Origin: Prevotella sp.
Lineage (GTDB): Bacteria > Bacteroidota > Bacteroidia > Bacteroidales > Bacteroidaceae
NCBI GenBank assembly: GCA_017554105.1
Contig: JAFZIY010000029.1
Span: 1-49,503, forward strand
Direction: 5' to 3'
DNA length: 49,503 bases
Shown: in pieces, positions 22,960 to 29,376 of the stretch
Layout of the letters: each line of letters begins with the position of its first letter
Position numbering within the stretch: position 1 is the first letter of the stretch
Program-made: the position numbers and the translations under genes
Notes under the pieces: model-generated
What the model saw: the letters and a program-made list of their open reading frames with translations, nothing else
What the model was told of the DNA's origin: nothing
The model's database searches: none

Positions 22960-23214
22960 TTAGTCCAATCCATTGATGTGCTTAACGAGACCTGACTTGA
23001 GGTTCGCAGCCTTGTTCTTATGGATGATGTGCTTCACTACAAGTTTGTCGAGCATCTTCTGAACTGTAGGATACATCTTCAGAGCCTCTTCCTTGTCTGT
23101 AATTGCGCGCAGTTTGCGCACTGCGTTACGCATTGTCTTTGCGTAGTACTTGTTGTGCAGAGTACGTGTCTTAGTCTGACGGATTCTCTTCTCTGCTGAC
23201 TTGTGATTTGCCAT
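22960..23214 (-). CDS. rpsT: 30S ribosomal protein S20
   Basis: S20 binds 16S rRNA early in small-subunit assembly. The 84-residue, Lys/Arg-rich helical protein starts [17 protein letters not shown], the classical S20 N-terminus, and continues with [11 protein letters not shown] and [23 protein letters not shown]. The length is normal. The ATG is preceded by an A-rich stretch typical of Bacteroidetes. The gene lies 184 bp after tRNA-Glu on the same strand, separated by a segment with a GAAA-capped hairpin that could belong to an autoregulatory leader. Confidence 0.97.
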   Translation of the reverse strand: MANHKSAEKRIRQTKTRTLHNKYYAKTMRNAVRKLRAITDKEEALKMYPTVQKMLDKLVVKHIIHKNKAANLKSGLVKHINGLD

Positions 23215-23282
23215 TTCTTTTTTTGTTTTTAAAATGTTTTTTGATAGCCTCTGGGTCTTGCGCCACTACAGCTGCCCTGGGC

Positions 23283-23315
23283 GGATTTTGTGCGGTTTCC
23301 CGCTGCTTAAAATCC
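23283..23315 (-). promoter_or_regulatory. Structured leader hairpin upstream of rpsT
   Basis: Read on the minus strand: GGATTTT, AAGCA, GCGG, GAAA, CCGC, AC, AAAATCC. The outer 7-bp and inner 4-bp stems are separated by an asymmetric internal loop and capped by a GNRA (GAAA) tetraloop. It lies 69-101 bp before the rpsT ATG. GNRA capping only occurs in the orientation of rpsT transcription. A regulatory role is inferred. Confidence 0.5.
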
Positions 23316-23398
23316 TCTGCCACCATTTCACTTTACACCTCAATTGCTTGGGGAAACATCGCTATCGCATCGCTGCGAGGATGACAGAATATTCTATG

Positions 23399-23470
23399 TA
23401 GTCCCTAGGAGAGTCGAACTCCTCTTTAGAGAATGAAAATCTCTCGTCCTAACCGATAGACGAAGGGACC
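23399..23470 (-). tRNA. tRNA-Glu (anticodon TTC)
   Basis: A 72-nt cloverleaf reads on the minus strand: acceptor GGTCCCT/AGGGACT with discriminator A, D-arm GTCT/GGAC, anticodon stem AGAGA/TCTCT with loop TTTTCAT (anticodon TTC), and T-arm AGGAG/CTCCT with loop TTCGACT. CCA is not encoded. A consensus promoter lies just upstream. Confidence 0.96.
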
Positions 23471-23487
23471 AACACTTTTAGCGGGTG

Positions 23488-23519
23488 CAAAGGTACTCCT
23501 TTTCTTCCGTTCTTGCAAA
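23488..23519 (-). promoter_or_regulatory. Promoter of tRNA-Glu
   Basis: On the minus strand TTTG (23519-23516), 20 bp, then TACCTTTG (23495-23488): an exact match to the Bacteroidetes consensus, 18 bp before the tRNA 5' end. It may also drive rpsT. Confidence 0.82.
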
Positions 23520-23556
23520 TTTTGGACAATATTTTTTTAGAATGTCACTTTTTTTG

Positions 23557-23564
23557 TATATTTG
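23557..23564 (+). promoter_or_regulatory. -7 box for recO
   Basis: TATATTTG matches TAnnTTTG and lies 127 bp before the recO ATG. The -33 region is only T-rich. Confidence 0.5.
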
Positions 23565-23625
23565 CAAAGCCAATATTTAAAGTTCTTTCAGTCGCTACGC
23601 TTTGTGAAAGCGGCAAAGCCGAGCG

Positions 23626-23691
23626 CAAAGTTCAAAGATTAAAGTTCAAATTTCAAAGATTAAAGTTCAAATTTCAAAGATTAAAGTTCAA
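23626..23691. repeat. 21-bp tandem repeats abutting the recO start
   Basis: The unit ATTAAAGTTCAAATTTCAAAG occurs at 23638-23658 and 23659-23679. It is preceded by a partial AAAGTTCAAAG and followed by a partial copy that runs into the recO ATG (ATTAAAGTTCAATG). Confidence 0.92.
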
Positions 23692-24419
23692 TGATAGTAA
23701 AGACAAGGGCGATAGTGTTGCACACGCTGAAGTATGGCGAACGGAAGGTTATCGTGGAACTGTTGTGCCGCGAGACGGGGCGCACAGCGTGCATCATAGC
23801 CGTTCCGAAGACGCAGAAGGGTAGGGTGCAGATGCAGTTGCTGCAGCCGCTTACACTGCTTGACGTGGAGGTTGACATACGTTCCACGGTGCAGTTGCAG
23901 CATCTTCGTGACGTGCGCATGGCGAGTCCGTTCGTCTCTATACCGTTCAATCCGGAGAAACTGTCCATCGTCCTGTTCCTTGCAGAGTTCCTGTATCATG
24001 CCACGAGGGGAGAGCAGCGCAACGAACAACTGTTCGACTATGTGGAGAACAGCATCTGTTGGCTCGACGGTTGCGAGCCTCCTTTCGCCAATTTCCATCT
24101 TGTATTCATGATGCGTCTTGCCCGTTTCATAGGCTTCTATCCAAATATTGAGGAGTATAGAGAAGGCGATTTCTTTGACCTTCGCGATGCTATGTTCGTT
24201 AATAAAGCACCGTCACATTCCGACTATCTCTTTGCTGCCGATGCCCATAGACTGCTGCAATTGGTGCGTATGGACTATAACACCATGCGACTCTTCCGCA
24301 TGTCGCATGAAGACCGTAACCGAATCTCCGACGGCATCATACGCTACTACCGTCTTCACGTGCCTGGTTTCCCTGAACTCCGCTCACTCGCAGTACTCAA
24401 GGAGTTGTGGAAGTCATGA
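23691..24419 (+). CDS. recO: DNA repair protein RecO
   Basis: RecO loads RecA with RecR at single-strand gaps. The N-terminal OB-fold begins MIVKTRAIVLHTLKYGERKV, typical of the family, and the helical domain follows with EFLYHATRGEQRNEQLF and MRLARFIGFYPNI. The Bacteroidetes protein lacks an obvious zinc-finger Cys cluster. Length (242) is normal. The ATG at 23691 lies inside the last partial copy of a 21-bp tandem repeat, so the ribosome entry region is repeat DNA. The stop TGA overlaps the convergent DUF805 gene: the palindrome TCATGA (24414-24419) supplies both stops. Confidence 0.93.
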   Translation: MIVKTRAIVLHTLKYGERKVIVELLCRETGRTACIIAVPKTQKGRVQMQLLQPLTLLDVEVDIRSTVQLQHLRDVRMASPFVSIPFNPEKLSIVLFLAEFLYHATRGEQRNEQLFDYVENSICWLDGCEPPFANFHLVFMMRLARFIGFYPNIEEYREGDFFDLRDAMFVNKAPSHSDYLFAADAHRLLQLVRMDYNTMRLFRMSHEDRNRISDGIIRYYRLHVPGFPELRSLAVLKELWKS

Positions 24420-24923
24420 TATTTTGAGTTTTTTTGTTTTCCGGAGTAAAAAAGTAACAAAGAGCATGCAAACAAAAGCCGTAATAGTCAGATAGATAAA
24501 GCAGTAAGGTAAGGGAATCTCAGGAGGCATGTTGTCCATTCCTGAGAGGGCGATAATCGTGGTAGGAAAGTAAGAACCCAATATGAGAAGAACGGGAATG
24601 ATGACAATCCACGGATTATAGCCGGCATCACGCAACCTGCGGACTGTAACTGTCAGCGTGGGAAGCAGGCAGAAAAGAAGGAACAGACCGAGGATAATGA
24701 AAATATGGTAGATTATCGAACTGACCCAATTGAGTGGATTGGCGGCTGTATCTGGTCCTGCAATGCCACGAATGATTACAAGCATCGCAACCACTCCTAA
24801 TAACATGCCCGAGACAACGGCAACAAACAACGTCCAGTTCCAGAACTCGCTTCGCTTAGCATATCCGCCAAAGCACACGTACTTTCTTATGCAAGTCTTA
24901 ACATGTGACCAGAATCTCTTCAT
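24414..24923 (-). CDS. DUF805 family inner-membrane protein
   Basis: A small membrane protein (169 residues) of unknown function. The DUF805 pattern is present: GGYAKRSEFWNWTLF near the N-terminus and TVRRLRDAGYNPW in the middle, with about four hydrophobic segments. It ends in a Lys-rich cytoplasmic tail (RKTKKLK). It is convergent with recO and shares the stop palindrome. Confidence 0.88.
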   Translation of the reverse strand: MKRFWSHVKTCIRKYVCFGGYAKRSEFWNWTLFVAVVSGMLLGVVAMLVIIRGIAGPDTAANPLNWVSSIIYHIFIILGLFLLFCLLPTLTVTVRRLRDAGYNPWIVIIPVLLILGSYFPTTIIALSGMDNMPPEIPLPYCFIYLTITAFVCMLFVTFLLRKTKKLKIS

Positions 24924-24990
24924 AGTTTAATTGTTTGGATTCTAATTACTATAACGACTTTGCTGTTTTTTTATTATCTTTTCCCCACCT

Positions 24991-25362
24991 TTACGTGCTG
25001 ATTTCCTTTCCGCTCCTCACTATCTCAGAGATAACCCACTCCATATTTGCCCACACCTGTGCATTCGTGAACCTGACCACCTCAATACCTTGCTCACGAA
25101 GAAACGCTGTTCTTTTCTCGTCGTAGTCATATTTGTTATCATGCGAAGAACCATCTAGTTCAACGCATAGTTTCAGTTCGGGGCAGTAGAAGTCTAGGAT
25201 ATACGGTCCGATGCCATGTTGTCGGCGGAATTTCCAGCCATTAGCCTGTCGCTCTTTCAGTGCCTTCCATAGTGTTGCTTCAGCAGATGTGGCGCTGTTT
25301 CGCAACTGTCTGCGCTGCTCTGTTTGCTCTGTTGTGTTTGCCTTGGCTGATTTATAGTGCAT
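24991..25362 (-). CDS. DUF559 (Vsr-like) endonuclease-domain protein
   Basis: A 123-residue protein of the DUF559 group, which has the very-short-patch-repair/restriction-endonuclease fold. Seen motifs are LRNSATSAEATLWKALKER, WKFRRQHGIGPYILDFYCPE, LCVELDGSSHD (acidic catalytic-type residues) and GIEVVRFTNAQV. The start is set at the ATG 25362 (MHYKSAK). The frame extends to a GTG inside the adjacent REP-like element, which is unlikely to be native. It lies downstream of the aldo/keto reductase on the same strand, separated by an inverted REP-like pair. The biological role of such stand-alone proteins is not established; a nuclease activity is inferred from the fold. Confidence 0.85.
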   Translation of the reverse strand: MHYKSAKANTTEQTEQRRQLRNSATSAEATLWKALKERQANGWKFRRQHGIGPYILDFYCPELKLCVELDGSSHDNKYDYDEKRTAFLREQGIEVVRFTNAQVWANMEWVISEIVRSGKEIST

Positions 25363-25378
25363 AGTCTTTTTTTTGATT

Positions 25379-25504
25379 ACTGACCCCACCCCTGCCCCTC
25401 CCCTACAGGGGCGGGGAAACGTGCAGTCATGGCTATATTATATATTAGAGTTCATCCCTAACGTCTCCCCGCCCCTGTAGGGGAGGGGCAGGGGTGGGGT
25501 CAGT
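25379..25504. repeat. Inverted pair of REP-like elements (reductase 3' side)
   Basis: Arm 25379-25422 and arm 25461-25504 are 44-bp inverted repeats with one mismatch, around a 38-bp AT-rich spacer. Each arm begins ACTGACCCCACCCCTGCCCC and contains its own hairpin CCCCTCCCC-TACA-GGGGCGGGG. The right arm overlaps the last codons of the reductase gene and provides its TGA. Confidence 0.95.
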
Positions 25505-26453
25505 GATTATTGTCATTGATGCACTGCAGGTTCTTCTGCAGTTGTGCCGTGCTGCTTGCGCCGACGAGCACAGAGGTGACACCCGCTTGTTCGAAAATCC
25601 AGCGCAGGGCATGCTCGGCAAGTGTGCGTCCTGCTGCCTGTGCCTCTGCATTCTGTTCCTTGAGGTAAACCAGGAGTTCCGGGGTGAGCATCTCCTCGCG
25701 CAGGAATTTACCCTTGCTCATGCGACTGTCAGACGGTATTCCGTTGATATAGCGGTCGGTGAGCAGTCCCTGTGCCAGTGGCGAGAAGGCAATCATTCCC
25801 ACTCCGCGACGCTGGCAGAAGTCCAGTTTGCCGCTTTCTATCGGGTCGCGGTGCAGCATGTTCAGTTTGTCCTGTATTATCAACAGCGGAGTGTCGTGTG
25901 CCTCGAGATAGTCGGCTGCCTTCTCCAGTTCTGCCAAAGGCCAGTTTGAGATACCCAGATACAGAGCCTTGCCCTGTCTTACGATGTCAACCATAGCCTG
26001 CAGAGTCTCCTCTATCGGTGTGTTGGGGTCGTAGCGATGGCTGTAGAACAGGTCAACATAGTCGATGCGCATTCGTTTCAGGCTCTGGTCGATGCTTGCC
26101 ATGAGATACTTCCGTGAGCCGCCGTTACCGTAAGGACCCGCCCACATGTCGTAGCCCGCCTTCGTCGAGATGAACAGTTCGTCGCGATAGGGTCGGAAGT
26201 CCTCGTCCATCAGTCGTCCCAGAGTTTCCTCAGCGCTGCCATATGCCGGTCCGTAGTTATTAGCAAGGTCAAAGTGTGTTATGCCGTTGTCGAAAGCGAA
26301 GCGCGTTATCTCACGGCTTCTCTCGAACGGGTCAACGTTTCCGAAGTTGTGCCAGAAGCCCAGGCTCACCTTCGGCAGTTGCACACCACTGCGCCCGCAG
26401 CGCACATATGTCATGCTCTCATACCTCTTCTCATTTGCCAGATAGTTTCCCAT
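25500..26453 (-). CDS. Aldo/keto reductase, YghZ-like
   Basis: A NADPH-dependent aldo/keto reductase most like E. coli YghZ (L-glyceraldehyde-3-phosphate reductase). The start (NYLANEKRYESMTYVRCG) aligns with the YghZ N-terminus. The catalytic tetrad is visible as Asp62 and Tyr67 (HFDLANNYGPAYGSAEE), Lys98 (STKAGYD) and His139 (YSHRYD). The NADPH-binding end VTSVLVGASSTAQLQKN is present. The protein then stops at NDNNH, roughly 30 residues short of the E. coli protein from memory. The TGA is the first codon of a REP-like element, so the C-terminal helix seems to have been lost by insertion. The exact substrate is uncertain. Loss of function is possible but not shown. Confidence 0.88.
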   Translation of the reverse strand: MGNYLANEKRYESMTYVRCGRSGVQLPKVSLGFWHNFGNVDPFERSREITRFAFDNGITHFDLANNYGPAYGSAEETLGRLMDEDFRPYRDELFISTKAGYDMWAGPYGNGGSRKYLMASIDQSLKRMRIDYVDLFYSHRYDPNTPIEETLQAMVDIVRQGKALYLGISNWPLAELEKAADYLEAHDTPLLIIQDKLNMLHRDPIESGKLDFCQRRGVGMIAFSPLAQGLLTDRYINGIPSDSRMSKGKFLREEMLTPELLVYLKEQNAEAQAAGRTLAEHALRWIFEQAGVTSVLVGASSTAQLQKNLQCINDNNH

Positions 26454-26504
26454 GATTGATATTTTTGGATTGTTATATGATTTGTTGTATATGTTTTAGT
26501 TTCC

Positions 26505-26632
26505 GACCCCACCCCAGCCCCTCCCCTGCAAGGGCGGGGAAACAGCAGAATGGGTGATGGATATTAGGTGTTGGGTGATGGACCTAACCTAACGACTCCC
26601 CGCCCCTGCAGGGGAGGGGTAGGGGTGGGGTC
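26505..26632. repeat. Inverted pair of REP-like elements (reductase 5' side)
   Basis: Arm 26505-26543 and arm 26594-26632 are inverted 39-bp copies with about five differences. The spacer holds two copies of TGGGTGATGGA. The pair starts about 50 bp before the reductase ATG, so the reductase gene is bracketed by such pairs on both sides. Confidence 0.93.
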
Positions 26633-26765
26633 AGTGACTACATTATATGTAATGTCATTTCCCGACACTCTTCAACCACCCTACAAAGGTAAATAAAAAA
26701 TCACAAAACGCCATCTTAGGTGACAGAAAAATATCTATTGGCGGACGATTGATATCAAACGGCTG

Positions 26766-26853
26766 AACAATGTTAATAACTTTGTTGAACAATCTTATTA
26801 ACTTTGTTGAACAATCTTATTAACTTTGTTGAACAATGTTATTAACTTTGTTA
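26766..26853. repeat. Four tandem 22-bp near-palindromic repeats
   Basis: Units at 26766-26787, 26788-26809, 26810-26831 and 26832-26853 follow AACAATsTTAwTAACTTTGTTG. Each unit is itself an imperfect palindrome: 21 bases of unit 1 match their reverse complement except at three symmetric sites. The 22-bp period places all units on one DNA face. Confidence 0.95.
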
Positions 26854-27061
26854 CCCCCTTCGGTACGAGTTGAAAACCAGTTAGTTACAAACGGCCATTT
26901 TTTGTCACTATTTTTTTGTAACGTAAATGACCGTCGCTCGACTTTAGTCGCTTGCCAGAGCAAGAAATTGGACGTAAATATGCATAAATAATAAGGCAAA
27001 ACATAGTGATGTAACTTCGAGAACTTTGAGGAAATCATCACTAATTCGTATGTTGAAAAAA
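26854..27061. other. Non-coding stretch between repeats and terminator
   Basis: AT-rich DNA with no convincing gene, RBS or RNA. It completes the roughly 640-bp gap (26454-27096) that otherwise holds the REP-like pair, the tandem repeats and the terminator. A frame of about 100 codons crosses it on the minus strand but resembles no protein and overlaps the nuclease gene. Confidence 0.5.
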
Positions 27062-27088
27062 AGATGCAGGACTTTTGTGGTCCTGCAT
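27062..27088. terminator. Bidirectional terminator after the nuclease-like gene
   Basis: A 10-bp perfect stem GATGCAGGAC/GTCCTGCATC with a 7-base loop has T runs on both sides (TTTCTT on plus, TTTTTTT on minus). It lies 8 bp after the stop at 27097. Confidence 0.9.
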
Positions 27089-27096
27089 CTTTCTTA

Positions 27097-28575
27097 TTAG
27101 TTCCTGTATAATTCGTCCAAAGTTTGTCCAGCATCGTTAATCCAATGGTTCCATCCGTTGCTGCTGCGACCGGAACAGTAACTGGCAGCTGTGCTGGGAC
27201 TGCCTAGCACATAGTCCTGCTGCAATTCCCAGAATCCGTCTTTTGTGGGCTTTGACATGGTGGAGATGATGGCATTGCGCTTATCGCCATCCCTATACGA
27301 AGGAACTGTGCTTTGAGGAAGCAAACTGCCTTTCAATATGCGCATCGAGTGATTGGACTCATTGAAGATGGCATGAGCTTTACATCCTCGGATATAGAGG
27401 TGAAATTGTGGTCCTCTTTGCTGATTATCTGTTGTTTCTTGTTTGGATAAATGCCCTGTTTGTTCATTTGTATCATTTGCAGAAGATAGAGTGACATGAT
27501 ATCCCAATTGTCGTACGGTCTTTAAGAATTTCTCAATATTACCCTTTCCCCATTGCGTAGAGACGGCAAAAGATACGCCGTCTGAGCTTTGCATCACAAG
27601 ATCCTGATCATTGAAATAACGACGCCCATTATAATTCTTTTCTTTTATGTGGTCTATTGTTCTGACCACTCCAAATGGTCCCTGTAATGTTGGTGGGAAA
27701 GTGCGTTCTATATCAGCAAACGTTGCTTCTGGATGTTGTTTTACATAGGTTTTCACTACTGTATAAACGAACTTGTTTTTCTTTAGGAATGGTCCGCCTT
27801 CTAATGAATAACCTTTATGGTCGTAAACACGTTTCTTTGTAGACTCGGAACTTTCCATTTCAGTAGCAGTTTCTTGTTGCTCTTGCTCTGTATATGGTTG
27901 TGAACTATCAATATCGGTTGCAGAGAACCTTAGTCGCGAAAGCATACCCGTAATATCTTCTTCAGAGAACGTAGTCCCATATTTGTCCAAAAGGTAAGGT
28001 GTTAGGCTTTCCTTTATTTGTGTCTGGGCATCAGCGACAAGGCTTTCCTTTATTTTGTTTAGACTTTCCTGTCGCTGCATTTCGCGAATACGCTGTTCGC
28101 AGAACTCTACAATGGCATCCTTGGTAAAGCAATCCTTGGAAAACTTTTCAACGAACTTGGCTCCCTGTTTATTATTCATCTCCAGTGGTATATGCATCAC
28201 AGAAACGGCATCTTTGCTTTTGGGCATATCATAGAATACTTCGATATGCTCACCAATATATACTCCAACCTCCATTTTCTGCTGCCGCATATATGACTCC
28301 AGTTGCACACGTTCACGCTCTGTCTGTGAGTGAACCGGACGTTTCACTTCAATAACAAACATTGCTTCATCACCGTTCTTTATTAATATGTCGGGTTGTA
28401 TATGTTTGTTATTGCCTATGGGCACGTTTGGCTTATGACATATTTCACCTTTCCATTTTGCCCACCCTAGTAATTGCAGTTGCGTTTCTATCAGGCTGTG
28501 GTAGATGTCTTCGTCCACATCTTTCTTCTTGGCTTCACACAGGTCATACACGAACTGGTTCCATTTTTCTTGCAT
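27097..28575 (-). CDS. Orphan restriction-type nuclease (HSDR_N-like) with DUF4357 tail
   Basis: The N-terminal 170 or so residues resemble the nuclease domain of type I restriction R subunits: HSLIETQLQLLGW, then a PD-(D/E)XK motif with Asp62 (QPDILI), Glu76 and Lys78 (FVIEVKRP), followed by QLESYMRQQKMEVGVYIGEH. A charged coiled-coil-like middle (about 170-250) leads to a domain containing FVYTVVKTYVKQHPEATF and FPPTLQGPFGVVRTI. The C-terminus (about 400-492) matches DUF4357, ending SPSTAASYCSGRSSNGWNHW. There is no helicase/ATPase domain and no methylase or specificity gene beside it, so it is not a type I system. It has its own promoter and terminator. A defence role is inferred only. Confidence 0.82.
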   Translation of the reverse strand: MQEKWNQFVYDLCEAKKKDVDEDIYHSLIETQLQLLGWAKWKGEICHKPNVPIGNNKHIQPDILIKNGDEAMFVIEVKRPVHSQTERERVQLESYMRQQKMEVGVYIGEHIEVFYDMPKSKDAVSVMHIPLEMNNKQGAKFVEKFSKDCFTKDAIVEFCEQRIREMQRQESLNKIKESLVADAQTQIKESLTPYLLDKYGTTFSEEDITGMLSRLRFSATDIDSSQPYTEQEQQETATEMESSESTKKRVYDHKGYSLEGGPFLKKNKFVYTVVKTYVKQHPEATFADIERTFPPTLQGPFGVVRTIDHIKEKNYNGRRYFNDQDLVMQSSDGVSFAVSTQWGKGNIEKFLKTVRQLGYHVTLSSANDTNEQTGHLSKQETTDNQQRGPQFHLYIRGCKAHAIFNESNHSMRILKGSLLPQSTVPSYRDGDKRNAIISTMSKPTKDGFWELQQDYVLGSPSTAASYCSGRSSNGWNHWINDAGQTLDELYRN

Positions 28576-28699
28576 AGTAAATCTTTTAAGTTATTTAACT
28601 CCTTTTCCCTATTGTTTATAGTAGTTGAAGTGTTTAATTTCATAGGTAGTAGGTTCTATGCGAAAAATATATGCTTTGTACTTCTCCCCGAACCGATTG

Positions 28700-28707
28700 C
28701 AAAGATA
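28700..28707 (-). promoter_or_regulatory. -7 box of the nuclease-like gene
   Basis: On the minus strand TATCTTTG is an exact TAnnTTTG match, about 125 bp before the ATG at 28575, which implies a long leader. Upstream TTTA at about 17 bp may be a weak -33 element. Confidence 0.6.
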
Positions 28708-28734
28708 CAAAATAAAATCTTAGTTAAACGAAAA

Positions 28735-28761
28735 AAGGCAAGTTATTTTCAAACTTGCCTT
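28735..28761. terminator. Bidirectional terminator between the two accessory genes
   Basis: AAGGCAAGTT/AACTTGCCTT is a 10-bp perfect stem with a 7-base loop. A run of Ts follows on the minus strand (TTTTTT) and a short one on plus. It lies 22 bp after the stop of the 115-residue gene. Confidence 0.87.
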
Positions 28762-28782
28762 TTAATTCAAAGAAAATGTATG

Positions 28783-29130
28783 TTACATTGGTTCTACATC
28801 TTCTAATTCGTCTATCAGGTCGATGATACTTTTACCATCAATCTTGAATTGCTCAAGTGCGGTGTTTCCATCAGCAAACCGTTCGTATTCCTCCGTATAA
28901 TGGTCATCGCAACGAGCCACATAGTCTGGTCCTGTAAGGAAATAATAACGTTTCCCCCGGCACACAAATGTCAAATCGTAGCCTAAAACAGCAAAATCAT
29001 AGAAAAGGGTTTCTTCCGTGTCGGAAGAATAACCATGATACAGATTCCCGCTGCTATCACCTTTTGGCGGATACTTCTCGTTATATGGATAACCAAGAAG
29101 ATCCAACTTTACATAATCTTTTCTTGCCAT
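28783..29130 (-). CDS. Hypothetical 115-residue acidic protein
   Basis: I do not recognise this protein. It is acidic and soluble, with no signal peptide or membrane segment. It has aromatic-rich beta-like segments (LFYDFAVLGYDLTFVCRGKR, then YYFLTGPDYVAR) and a C-terminal Asp/Glu-rich helix (DLIDELEDVEPM). It starts at an ATG 36 bp after a good Bacteroidetes promoter and ends before a strong terminator, so it looks like an independently expressed gene. It sits next to the orphan nuclease gene but is not in the same transcription unit. Small proteins of this kind can be immunity or antitoxin proteins, but nothing specific supports that here. Confidence 0.65.
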   Translation of the reverse strand: MARKDYVKLDLLGYPYNEKYPPKGDSSGNLYHGYSSDTEETLFYDFAVLGYDLTFVCRGKRYYFLTGPDYVARCDDHYTEEYERFADGNTALEQFKIDGKSIIDLIDELEDVEPM

Positions 29131-29165
29131 TGTATGGTCGGAATAATTGCATATATTGTCAACCG

Positions 29166-29196
29166 CGAAGATACGTTTTTTATTTTAATTGACAAA
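29166..29196 (-). promoter_or_regulatory. Promoter of the 115-residue gene
   Basis: On the minus strand TTTG (29196-29193), 19 bp, TATCTTCG (29173-29166): one base off the consensus, 36 bp before the ATG. Confidence 0.7.
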
Positions 29197-29272
29197 GTAA
29201 TAGACCATAAAACATCGTTTTTTGGCAGGAAAACGGTAATTACTTGTCATTTGAATATCATCCCCCCCCAAC

Positions 29273-29296
29273 AAAAAAGCGCGCTTCACAGCGTGC
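29273..29296 (-). terminator. Terminator of the dcw/yqeY transcript
   Basis: On the minus strand GCACGC/GCGCGC (one G-U pair) with a 6-base loop is followed by TTTTTT. It lies about 80 bp after the yqeY stop. Confidence 0.75.
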
Positions 29297-29376
29297 CTCT
29301 TTGCTAATAATATATGAATTTTTTGAGATTTGTATATTTCTAAATAATAAGAAATAATAGGTATTGAGATTCGTTA

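Noticed and set aside
23340-23398. Small RNA or second tRNA after tRNA-Glu
   Set aside because: The CATCGCTGCGAGGATGACAG segment is repeat-like but has no cloverleaf, promoter or terminator of its own.
25363-25389. Extended start of the DUF559 gene at a GTG
   Set aside because: The GTG lies in the REP-like arm; the first ATG at 25362 begins the family-like sequence.
26766-26853. Possible CRISPR array
   Set aside because: Repeats are directly adjacent with no unique spacers, and no cas gene is present.
26820-27134. Open frame of about 104 codons on the minus strand
   Set aside because: It overlaps the nuclease gene, the terminator and the tandem repeats and has no protein-like composition or start signal.
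27097-28575. Complete type I restriction system
   Set aside because: No helicase domain in the protein and no hsdM or hsdS genes nearby.
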